This document shows, one piece after another, positions 9,379 to 19,656 of a stretch of 39,182 bases of DNA. The DNA lies in NCBI GenBank assembly GCA_002221725.1, contig NJFT01000307.1, positions 1-39,182 of the forward strand. Direction: 5' to 3'. A model generated the notes under the pieces. It was not told where the DNA came from. It made no database searches and saw only the letters and a program-made list of their open reading frames with translations. Numbering within the stretch: position 1 is the stretch's first letter; every line of letters starts with the position of its first letter. Position numbers and translations under genes: made by a program. The DNA comes from Scedosporium boydii. Taxonomy: Eukaryota; Ascomycota; Sordariomycetes; Microascales; Microascaceae.

Positions 9379-12109
9379 GAGAGGAGTATTACGAGAAGGC
9401 CCGAGCGAGAACGATGAAGGGGAAAGCTTCCATGGAGCTTGTTTCCAAGGGGGCTACGAGGACGACTCAATTCAAGGCCGCTTTCCAAGGCTTACTCATT
9501 GTTCGTGCCAGACTCCAGCTCACTGCCCGCCCGCTCAGACTCGACGATGCAAGGGAGAGCAGACTCGTACTCATGATACTCGTGCAATTGCAGCATTACT
9601 TTGCAATGAATCCGATGAACCAAGACCAAGTGAAGAAGGTGGGCTGCAAGGGATGGGACTGGGCTTTTATACGGAGAAAATCTTTGGGGAACTACGTATA
9701 TAAGAGACAACCGTGGTAATAATTGATGCCCGTCAGTGATGATGATCGGCCGGTCTGTCTTGAACAGATTCGTATCGCAGATGTGCTGAGGAGTCTGTCG
9801 CTGGTCTGCTGCAGCTGCCTGCCTTCCCAGATCACGTTCACGTCTCTGCGAAGTAGGTAGTGGCTGGTGTTTGGCAGAGAAGCTCGTCAATTGATATCCA
9901 TCAATTGTAACAATATCTAATCCAGACCACGTCGTACTCAGCGCAAGTACTTATATCAATATTAGTACCTTTCATGAAGCACCTTGATAAACAGGAGAAG
10001 AGCGGACTCGTTTTGCTTGAGATTTTGATGGAAAATATCTGGTCAGAGAGATGAGACATCGCCGCCATCCAATAATCAAAATAATCAATAATGGGTTGAT
10101 CTTCTTCGCATCCGAGTGCAGCCGATGCCAGTTGGTGGCAGGTATAGTCGCTGACAGCCAACAGCCAGAGAGCCCAGAGACTCCAGAGACTCTAAACCAA
10201 GAGCTCGTATTTTCTGGATCAGTTTCTCACTTCGCATTCATTATCCCATCCCTAATCTTGAAGACTTAAACACACACGTTCCAAGTTTGACTGGTTCATG
10301 CAATTAAACCCGGTGGGCTCTTGTCGCGTCGCTATTTCCAATTGATTCATCATCGCCGACAAACTGGCTCCCCGCCAAGGACAAGGACCCTCCACCCAAT
10401 GTCGCTGAGTTGGTTGGACTGTTCTCTACTTCATCCCGGATTGCTTCAAGTTGTATTATAGTATCTTCACCACTTTAACCGTCGGCACAGCTGCCTCAGC
10501 TCCATGTTGGTTCGAACTGCCTATATACGTTGTATGTACAAGAGACAGGCTGTGTTCGTATTATCGCATCAACGCATCTGATGGTGTCTCGCCTGCACGC
10601 CATGCGTCACTGTCGTCACTGACTCTCACCAGCTGCGTCCAATCGCTGAGGAGCTGAGGATTAAGCGTCGACTTATCCCGTCTTGATATTGAGCCCTGCC
10701 CACCCGTTGTTCTTTATTATCCAAACCCCCGGTATCCCAGCAAATACAAGTACGTGCAGGTTCGGCTGTGGATGGCCTGCCCGTTGTGGCCTCGAGCCTG
10801 CGCCTACTTCGTACTGTCCAACCGGACTGGGCTGAACTAGACTGGACTTCCCCAACGCCATCCCGGATGACAGGATGGACACCAACACCCGTACAGACGG
10901 CGCAGGTTGCCTCCCCTTGCTTTAACATTGGCAGTTTTCCACCGAGTGCGAAGTATGCCCTTTTCTTTAGGGAATGGCTTCGTATCTTCTGCTCGGTCCA
11001 CTGCAATCTTCAGTGATCAAAAAATGATACCGCATTGGAGCCATCTATCGCTTGACTGTCTCTTCTTTACCAGGTCTCGTCTTCCATGAAGGGATCTTCA
11101 GTGATCCTTCTTCATGCAGGTAATTCGCAGAGGCAAACAAGGGCAGGTAAGACATGGAGACCCGCTCTCATATTAAATACGGAGAAAAAAACAAAGTTGA
11201 GAAGATGAACCTTTAAGTTCAGTTCCTGGGTCGAGACAAGACAACAGACCATCCAAGTCGCGTCTGCTCTCGTTGACAACAGAAACAAGCAACGCACGCT
11301 GCAATGTTGCCCCGCTCATATGCAATTGACATGCAGTTGGGATGCAGTTGACTCGTGGCGAACCACTCAGCTCATCCGCCTGGCAATTTTCCGTCGGCCA
11401 CTGTCTTTATCCTCTGTCGGCACCTCCCTCCCTTCTACCGTGCATCACCCTACTTTCACGGGGAAACTGTCAAGTATGACAGAGTGCGACTGTTCTCATT
11501 GAGAAAAAGAAGAATGGGGACTCAAGTATTACCGAGAGGAGAGGTGACCCCGGGCACCGCCAAACCGCCAAGATGGTGGCAAACCTTAAGTACATCGCTC
11601 TCGATCAAGAGAGAGAGACATGGTTTGGTGGCTTTTTGGACGTAAAGAAGCCCTGACACTATTGGGCTGGGTGTTCGGCCATGCTCTCCGGGTCTATATG
11701 TCCATATCCCCCCAATTCCCGTCCGGACCCGGGTGTTCAATGCTGTGCGGTCTTGTCAGAGGCAATATCGTGCTCTCTTCTCATTTTTAGTTTGCTTTTT
11801 TTTACCTTTTTCTTCTTCTCCTTCTTAGACAACGCTTCAATCATCCATAACAAAGTCCAAGTTCTGCAAAACCACTCTGCTACGGAACCCAGGCGGTACC
11901 ACGCCGATTCGAAGACCCCAGGCTCGTCAGGGCTCGTCAGTTGATGTTGTGAGACCCGTATCTCCAAACTGACACCCCGGGTCTCTATTCCCTGAAACTT
12001 TCTTCTTCCAGAATGGAGAGCATTGGCAAAACATCTCATCTTATATATCGAAGTTTCGTGTTTCCGGTTTCAGTGCTGATGCATCTTTAATGAGTTATTG
12101 TCCTCGACA

Positions 12110-12811
12110 AGCCCGCTCGCCTGCCTGTTCTCTCTCTCTTCCCTTTCCTCTCTCGTTTCTCTTGTCGAACCCGGGCTTCTCTTGCTCCGTACCATCGTTC
12201 TTTCTTCCTTCTACTTCATTGTCTTCTTCACTGTAGCTCTAGTTCGGTGATTTGCCGTGCACACGCACAGCCTCGCAAACACGCAGCGGAAGCAAACTTG
12301 TTTACATCTAGTTCTTCGACACACACGAAAAGAACGGAAAAAGACGGGGAATAAACTCCGGCGTCCCTCTTGATGCCGTAAATAGCAAGCTGCAGCTTAC
12401 ATCCTGCGCTCACCGTCCCGCTGTCACCTACGCATACTTTCTTCATCCTGTGGCGTCCGGTTTTGCTGTCGTTACAGTCTTTTTTTTTTGGCGCAGCATA
12501 TCTCATATCTCACCGGAACTCCACCTACGCAGCCATCATTGGCCCTTCCGAGGGAATCGCGGAGAAAGCCACCCGGCCTTCTTGAAGCTCAGCAACTCTG
12601 TACGAGCTCAAGCAAGCCCAGTGTCACCACTCTTTTTAGAACTCTGTGCTACTACTAGGAGATCTGCATAAGCAGCAGCGCTGGTCTGCAGAAGAGCCAC
12701 TGGGGGATACAGTAAAAAACAAAAGACTGCATACACACGCCCCCATACTAGGTATAAGCCGCATCCAATCTCCGAAAGTGCACACCTCTCTCCCTTCCCT
12801 CCACTCTTCCG
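12110..12811 (+). promoter_or_regulatory. C/T-rich upstream region of the MFS gene
   Basis: A long C/T-rich tract at about 12115-12225 (repeated TCTC and CTTC) lies before the ATG at 12812. A second C/T-rich run at 12783-12810 directly precedes that ATG. Such tracts commonly mark fungal transcription starts and leaders. The distance implies a leader of several hundred bases if the first tract is used. This is inferred from composition; no TATA box was identified. Confidence 0.35.
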
Positions 12812-15548
12812 ATGGCTCGGGCTTCTCACTGGGGAGAAGACTCCCCCACGGCTGGCCGTTCCCCGGCTGCTTCAGCCTCTGAATTCACCATCTCCTCCCA
12901 CCACCGCCATGATTCGCGCGAAATCCACTCTTCCCACAACTATTCCCAGCACGATCTGGACCTAGACTACCAATACCATCAGCAGCCGCACCAAGACGAG
13001 GACTATGGTTACCATCAGGACCGAAGCTATCACTATCAGCAGCATCAGCTCCAGCACCAACAAGAACAGGAAGAACAACAACAACCTCAGCAGCTGCAGC
13101 CTTACTACCAACAACCCTACTACCCTAGGGACTACGACGGCTACTGGGCCGATTCTGAACCCTACGACAAGAGATATTACCTCAATCACAAGCCACTCCC
13201 GGATCCTCCCCTGAGACCGCTGAAGAACCCCCGCAGGCTCGCGAAGAGAGAGGGCTCGAGCCACTCCGTAGGGCCCCGGGATAGTTTCGACGTTGCAATG
13301 GAGAACCTGAATGCCGGTGGTTCCTCGCGATCCGATCTCGACCTCGCGGCACACGGCGCGCTCTTTGCCAAAGACGGACTCTCCACACCTAGCGGCTCTT
13401 CACGGCGAGAGGGCAGCATTTCAAAACTTCCCCTTGCATCGCCCTCCGACGCCCTGGCCGAAACTCTCCGTGGAGCCGGAGTGGGCCGGCTAGATTCGCC
13501 TGCATTGGGTGGCAAAGGACCGGGAGGACCTCCTCCTCCTGGTAGCGGTGGTCCCCCCGGGGGCCCGTTCGGGGACCCGGAAAAGAACTTTAAGCCGAAG
13601 AGTTTGCGGTTCTGGTCGATTATGCTGTCGAATTTTATGGCGCTGTTCCTTGTAGCTCTGGATCGAACGATTATCGCGACTGCGATACCACGTATAACGG
13701 ATGATTTTCAGAGTCTTGGTGATATCGGTTGGTATGGGTCGGCATATATGCTCACCACGGCGGCGTCTCAGCTATTGTTTGGGAGGATATTCAAGTTTTA
13801 TCACATCAAGTGGTAAGTCTCACAGGTGGCCTAGGCCGGATACAACTGAGCTGAATGGCTGACCGTTTTTCTATATAGGACGTACTTGATTGTCATCGTA
13901 GTCTTCGAGGTTGGCTCGGTCATTTGCGCAGCGGCGCCGACGTCTGCCGTGTTCATTGCCGGGCGAGCGATTGCTGGGTTTGGGTCGGCTGGGATATTCA
14001 CTGGGTCGATGATGATTATGATTCCCATGGTTCCGCTAGCCAAGAGGCCGGTATTCCAAGGTAGGGCAACACTCTTGAGAGTTGAAAAGTCTCTCTTGCC
14101 TCGCTAACTTTTTTTTCTTTCTTTCTCGTCTAGCAATCTTTGGTATGGTCTTCGGATTCTCCTCCGTCATCGGTCCGCTCATCGGTGGAGCCTTCACCGG
14201 CGCCGTGAACTGGAGGCAAGTCCCAATGTCCCTTTCCTACCTCCCATCACCGAAAACTAACCAAAGGTCTCCCCAATCCAGGTGGTGCTTCTGGATCAAC
14301 CTCCCCGTCGGCGGCCTCGCCCTCATCGCCCTCTTCTTCTTCCTCGACATCCCCCAACCCCCTCGGCCCCCCGCCTCCGTAAAGCAGCACATCCTCCGCC
14401 TCGACCCGCTCGGCACCTTCTTCTTCCTGCCGGCCATCGTCGCGCTTCTCCTCGCTCTCCAGTGGGGCGGTGCCAAGTACGAGTGGAACGATGCCCGCGT
14501 CGTGGCGCTGCTCGTCGTCTTCGTCGTCATGTTCATCGGGTTTGCGACGGTGCAGGTTCTCATGCCTGATACGGCGACGGTGCCGTTAAGGATTATTCGG
14601 CAGAGGTCGATGTTGGCGGGGGCTGGGTTTATGGTATTCCTTGCCGGCTCTATGATTTTGGCTATTTACTACGTGCCTCTCTGGTGTAAGTTCTCCCCTT
14701 CCTTCTCAACCCCGGAAGTCTTCAACCATAACCCTCTAACTCCCTCCACAGTCCAAGCCGTCCTCGGAGTCGACCCTGTCAAATCAGGCATCTACACCAT
14801 CCCCCTCGTCCTCTCCATCGTAGTCTCCTCCATAATCTCTGGCGCAGCCACCCAAAAACTCGGCTACTACGTCCCCTCCATGCTCCTCTGCCCCACTATA
14901 ATGGCCGTAGGCGAAGGCCTCCTCTCCACCTTCACAGAAACCACCCCCTCCTCGCGCTGGATCGCCTACCAATTCCTCACGGGCTTCGGCCTCGGCTTCG
15001 GCATGCAGACCGTCAACCTCGCCGTGCAGACGGTATTCCCGCCCGAGGACGTCTCCACGGGCATCGCCATCAGCTTCTTCTCGCAGCAGCTCGGCTCCGC
15101 CGTCTTCGTCTCCGTCGGCCAGACGATCCTGAACAACTTGCTCGCGAGCCGGTTGCGGCACGTTCCCGGATTGGATGGCGGCGGGCACGTTATTGTCGAG
15201 AGCGGCGCGACGGAGCTGTTAGGGAAGGTGGAGGAGAGGTATAGGCCGCTTGTGGTGGAGGCGTATAATTTTGCTTGCACGAGGGTGTTTTTGACGGGGA
15301 CGGGGTTGGCGGTTGCGACGTTTCTTTGTGCTTTGGGGATGCAGTGGAAGAGTATTAAGAAGGGCCCGCCTGGGGGAGGGCCGGGAGGACCCGGGAGACC
15401 GAAGGGGGCTGGCGGTGGTCCTGGAGGGCCGGGCGGTCCGGATAGTCCTCTTTCCTCTCCGCTGACTGAAGTTTCTCCGGAGATCCAGATGCCTCCGACG
15501 AAAGAGAAGACAGGCTTTCGGCTCTTCTCTAGGAAGCGAGAGGTGTAA
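12812..15548 (+). CDS. MFS transporter, DHA14-like drug/toxin efflux type, with long N-terminal extension
   Basis: Five exons: 12812-13812, 13879-14060, 14134-14215, 14282-14685 and 14752-15548, in frame, giving 821 residues. Residues 1 to about 265 are a cytosolic extension; about 35-110 is rich in His, Gln and Tyr, and later parts are Ser- and Pro/Gly-rich. Membrane segments start near 267. [11 protein letters not shown] is the motif D1-like signature of 14-span H+ antiporters, and [12 protein letters not shown] is motif C (antiporter signature). It is followed by [14 protein letters not shown]. The C-terminus is a Gly/Pro repeat-like tail ending with a basic segment. The family exports drugs and secondary metabolites across the plasma membrane; the substrate here is unknown. 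Exon 3 ends at a GC donor (GCAAGT at 14216), so that intron is GC-AG. Introns 3 and 4 are both 66 nt, in frame and stop-free, so retention would keep the frame open. Confidence 0.9.
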
Positions 15549-15958
15549 GAGAAGTTCGGCCTTGAGTCAATGATGAAGTATCGGTGTCCTTCCCCCGGAG
15601 GGTTTTTATTTTCTTTTGTCTTCTTTTTCGTTCTCGTTTATTCCCTTCTTCTTTGGGGTATATTTTATCATTAGACTGGCGTTCGGGGAGAAGGGGACAG
15701 TTGCCTCCTTCTATACTGAGGAGTTTATCTCCGTCTACTTCTTCTAATGTATTGGTCTTTGGGGGAGAACCAGGAAAAGGTATATCAGTCCTTGGAGGTC
15801 TCAAGAATACAGGCGCTTAATATTCTGTGGTTGCTATGAGAATTTGAAAACCGTTGATGAGCTGTGGCCTAGCGAATACCACACTCTGGCTATATAAAGT
15901 GTACGAGAAAGACTGAATACGAAAAGTACCATTATATGGGACTTGGAGACTCTTGATC
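15549..15958. other. Convergent intergenic region
   Basis: This is the 3' flank of the MFS gene and, on the minus strand, of the TPR relic. It is T-rich at 15600-15665. Nothing else was recognised; open frames on both strands lack family features. Confidence 0.4.
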
Positions 15959-16738
15959 TTAAGCCTCGGGCAGATGTCCCTTCACCCAAGCCAGCCAATA
16001 AGTCCCCAATCCCAACACCCAACGCTGCGTAGCCGCCTCAGCCAAAATCCCCGTGGCCTCCTCCCGCAAATCCTCCTCCCGCAAATCCTTCGCTCTCTCT
16101 CTCTCCTTCTCCCCCAACCGATAAAGACAATCCGCCATGCTCAGCAACACGATCCCCGGAAAGAACATACGACGACCCCACTTCCCCTCCTGATGCTCCG
16201 TGTCCAGCTCCTTGACAGCCGTCTCCAGAGCAGCCTCCCGGGATTCCACGGCTTCCTTGTAACGGCCCTCCAAGTGCCTGATGCGAGCAAGCGCGCACTG
16301 CGAGAAGAAGAAGCCCCTGCCTTGGGGCCAAGTATTCCTGTACGACGGCCTCAGCGGATTTGGGCCTGTCCATCTCCATGAGGACGTGCGCGAGGTCTCC
16401 GGCCGCCCAGCCTTCGAACTGCTGGCTCTCGACGGCGCAGAGGTCGAGGTATCGACGGAGTTTGTCCCCGGCGGCTTTCCAGTCTCCGTGGTCTTTGTGG
16501 ACTTTCCCCAGCGTCTGGCTTAATATCCCTAGGGGTTCTTTTCTTTACTGCTCGGTTTTTCAGGGTCGAGAGGTTTCCATCCCTGGAGGAGTCCGAAGCT
16601 CTCGTCGAAGTTATCGTCGACGGAGACTTCGGTTACGAGATACTCGGCCAACGTGACCTCGACGACGCCAACTTGGGCATTCGTCAAGTAATTTCGAAGA
16701 CCGGGGTCTTTCGCAAGGGCCCCGTCTCCTTTCAGCAC
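15959..16738 (-). pseudogene. Frameshifted, 5'-truncated TPR-domain gene relic
   Basis: Three same-strand segments make one protein-like reading. Segment A (about 16738-16535) carries YLVTEVSVDDNF and LLQGWKPLDPEKPS. Segment B, in another frame (about 16530-16328), carries LGKVHKDHGDWKAAGDKLRR, FEGWAAGDLAHVLME and EAVVQEYL. Segment C (about 16320-15959), back in the first frame, carries ALARIRHLEGRYKEAVESRE and ends at TAA. The alternating helices resemble the TPR region of fungal multi-domain proteins (often NLR-like or with other N-terminal domains). No ATG lies upstream of segment A in frame; a TGA precedes it directly, so the 5' end is missing. The frame changes fall at a CCCC run (about 16532) and at a GGGG run (16324-16327 on +). 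Decay is the simplest reading; assembly homopolymer errors could explain the shifts but not the missing start. Confidence 0.6.
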
Positions 16739-17121
16739 TCAAATGCCATCTAATTTAAGCTTATCGTATAGCCTATTCATAATTCGAGATCACTCATCGG
16801 TTTCCTTTTTATTAATAAATTTATCAAGAGAAGAAGAAAAGAAAGGGTTAAAAGGAAAAGAGAAGTCTGGGGTGGATGCGCCGGCGCCGGCATTTCGGGT
16901 TGGACTGGCCTCGGAGTGGGTCTCGGATTCTTCTTGGCGTTTCCGGCCCGCATCCAAGTCGGCTGCAAAGTACAAGTACGCGATATAATAAATCAACCAT
17001 AGATCCAGTGCGTCTTTGTCGAGCCCGGCTTCCTTCGCTCCACTTCAATTCCTCTACATTCTCCCTTTTACCGACTCCACTACCGTGTCCCGCTTAGAAA
17101 GCTCGTCAATCGGTTCTCGAC
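16739..17121 (+). promoter_or_regulatory. Divergent intergenic region upstream of the deacetylase fusion
   Basis: The left half (16750-16860) is AT- and A-rich; the right half becomes C/T-rich (17030-17080) just before the ATG at 17122, as in fungal leaders. AAGTACAAGTACGCG near 16970 resembles the GTAC-containing words seen elsewhere. No gene was recognised. Confidence 0.35.
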
Positions 17122-19341
17122 ATGGACGGAAACCCGGTCCGGCCTCCTCCGGAGCCAACCCCGGCGTATAAGCCAAAGTACTCAAGCTACTACATCTCTC
17201 CGCACCCAGACGACATCACCTTCTCCTGCTTCTGCCCCATCACCAACCCGCCTTTCCATGACTCCCCCATAGTCACCGTATTCGACCAGAGCACATTCTC
17301 ATTCCTGCCCGCACCGCAATCCCCAAACGCCTCGGAAGCCACCCAAGCCATCATCGCCCAAATCCGCAAATCCGAGGACTCTGCGTTCGCAAAACTGGCG
17401 GGATGCGACCTTGTTAGTCTCGATCAGCGGGATTCCAGTGTGCGATATGACGAACCCGGCGTGGAATACGCGACTTCTCCCCGCCAAGATGCGGTATACG
17501 AAACGGTCGTTGAAAAGCTTACTCCGTTCATCTCGGACGTGATCGCCGCCGGCGCTGCTATTTACGTACCACTGGGGCTCGCGCACCATGTTGATCACTC
17601 TGCTGTACGAGATGCGGTTCCAGAAATCATCTCATCAACCATCGCAGAACAGTCCCGCAACAGGAGGAAGGCCAAAACAACTATATTCTTTTACGAAGAC
17701 CTGCCCTATGCTAGCTCGTGGGGTAGTTGTCAAATAAGACGCTACGCGGAAGGGATTGTCGGTCCATCCGCTGCTCCTCTCCTCGTCGATCTCTCGTCTA
17801 CATGGAACAAGAAGCTTGACGCAATCCGTACGTATGCCTCTCAGCTGGAGCCCGAGACAATCCCAACAATATACAACTACGCAAGGCGGATTGCTACTGG
17901 CGAGTCTCTTGCCGAACGTCTATGGTACTTGCCGACCGAAGCAGCAGGGGTGGCATCGTCGCACCGGATCGTCGACACCGTGGCTTGGGTATCTTGGGAA
18001 GCTTGTCGGCTTTTGGGTGGCGGCGGTGTCGCCCTCTCGGCCATTATAGGCGAAAGGAACTACCAAGATGCCGTGGGCCGCACAGTCCTAATAGGCCCGA
18101 TGTACATGCCTCGGTCGTGCATAGAGTACAACCCCGACGAAGACGTCGAGGTGATCGCCGCGAAACTCAAGGCGCGGATTCTGTACCGCACGCATCGCAA
18201 CGGCCACGACGCTTCCGTTCCGAGGGAAACTGTTCGCCTCTTTCGGGAGATTGAAAGTCGACATGGGATCGAGCTGGCATATCTGAGGGATGCTGCTAGC
18301 CACCAGCATGTCATCGAGAGGATCCTCGTTAATCTCTCGCCGGCCATTCTTCCGCATAGGATCTACTCTCCTTCCCTCGCACTCTTCCTCGAAAATCTGT
18401 TTGCTAAATTCGGTCTTGACCTCCGTTTGAACCTCGTCCGCCAGAGTTCCGTCGACCAAGTTGCAGCAGCAGCGTTGGAAAGCGCAAGGAACGGTGCAAA
18501 TCCATTCGACAACCCCGAGTTCAACTCCAAGAAAAGAAGGCGTATCGTGAAGGACTTTCTCAACGAATACAGCCACATCGACATCCACGGCGTCACCCTC
18601 GCCCAGCCCGCTGCCGATTCCCTCCAGGCTCGACGAAATTCTTGCTGGTTATTGTGACCCGTTGGGAGGGGACGTCGAACCGCGTCATCACCCAAGTTAC
18701 TCGAGGCCGCCGCCCCCGCGAACCAACGCCGGTCCAATCTCATGGTCAAGGTGATCAACGGGTTTTCGTGGCCGAAAGATCCCGAGCCGCGGGCCCCGCC
18801 GACATTCCTCCGTCGCGAAGACCTCCACAAGGCGGCGGACGTCAACCTCTGCCTTAGCAGCTACGATTCTTACAACATTGCCTGTCTCGAGGGTCTGAGC
18901 TGCGGGAGCCTGGCGGTTATGTCGACGTCCTGCGGGGCCGCTCGTCGAGTTGAGCGTCTTGAGGGGTTTGAGAGGAATGTCATCCTCGCGGATTACTCTG
19001 GCGAATCCCTTGAAGATGTTGAGTTGAAGGACAGGGACGAGGGGTTTTTGGAATCCATTGCCGCTGGTGCTTTTGAATCGATGAGGGCCTAGAGGCGTCG
19101 GGTCGAGGATAGGGTTTCGGAACAGGTCGCCGCGAAGATATGGGAAAAGTTGCCTAGGCCGGCGGACAAGATTGAGGAGCTGATTTCTTCTGGTCTCTTT
19201 TTGACGAGGAGTATGAAGTGGTCGGCGGAGATTCGGAAAGCGTTCCTGCCGCGGTTGGAGGACCTCGTTGGGAAGCTGGCAAAGCTTCAAGGTACTACTA
19301 CTACCGCCAAATCGAGGCGCTTGGAAAATGGAGGAATTTGA
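17122..19341 (+). pseudogene. PIG-L/LmbE-type deacetylase fused to a glycosyltransferase-like domain, disrupted
   Basis: The 5' open frame (17122-18657, 511 codons, intronless) starts with a metal-site motif SPHPDD at residues 26-31. It then has HVDH at 156-159, YEDLPYA at 191-197 and YARRIATGESLAERLWY at 253-269, the usual order in PIG-L/LmbE zinc N-deacetylases, which act on GlcNAc-type sugars. From about 286 the sequence WVSWEACRLLGGGGVALSAI and TVLIGPMY resembles the start of a GT-B glycosyltransferase. The frame then shifts at about 18630. KFLLVIVTRWEGTSNRVI continues in frame +2 relative to the start, and the original frame resumes before 18742 with LMVKVINGFSW and NIACLEGLSCGSLAV (a GT-B C-domain-like acceptor region). 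A TAG at 19090-19092 interrupts it, after which coding-like sequence runs to TGA at 19339-19341. A truncated deacetylase could still be made. Bacterial origin is possible but not shown. Confidence 0.65.
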
Positions 19342-19656
19342 GGATGGCAAGTGGCACGTCGCTAAACAGCACTTCTACGCCCGTCGTATAAGTCTAACAA
19401 GATGCCGGTTCACAGTTGCTCGTGGCCACTGAAGTCAAGAAGGTCAATAGCACGAGTTCAACGCTTTTATTGAGGACCCAACAACGCCGTCTCTCTCCAT
19501 GATTTGTTTCGCTTCTCCGTTTTTATAAGTCGCTTATAGCAATGCCGCCTAGCCCTTTTTTTATTAACTCTTATGAAATATCCATTCATAGTAAAGCCCA
19601 TCGCATCAAATCTATCCATAAAGCAAGCTTCACCACCTCGCGCCGCGATTACTATT
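19342..19656. other. Short convergent intergenic region
   Basis: This is 3' flank of the broken fusion gene and, on the minus strand, of chorismate mutase. It is AT-rich at 19540-19620. No feature was recognised. Confidence 0.4.

Larger units (their letters stand above)
8098..12811. other. Long intergenic region, no gene recognised
   Basis: About 4.7 kb separates two divergent starts, those of the Zn2Cys6 factor and the MFS transporter. Open frames within it (the longest about 135 codons, near 9312-9719) show no domain, no supporting splice structure and low-complexity content. Visible items are a TACTTCGTA word at 8410-8418, a G-run at about 8753-8761, 8-nt tandem repeats at 8921-8942, an ATGG microsatellite, CAATTG sites at 9888, 9902 and 10339, and a 13-nt direct repeat ATCTTCAGTGATC near 11008 and 11095. 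The right part (about 12110-12240) is strongly C/T-rich and probably serves the MFS promoter. A non-coding RNA gene cannot be excluded from sequence alone. Confidence 0.4.

Noticed and set aside
9312..9719. 135-codon frame on +
   Set aside because: Contains the GATG microsatellite translated as repeated Met-Asp-Gly-Trp; no homology pattern.
10500..10530. GGTTCGAAC, tRNA T-loop-like on +
   Set aside because: Flanks do not form a stem and no acceptor pairing was found.
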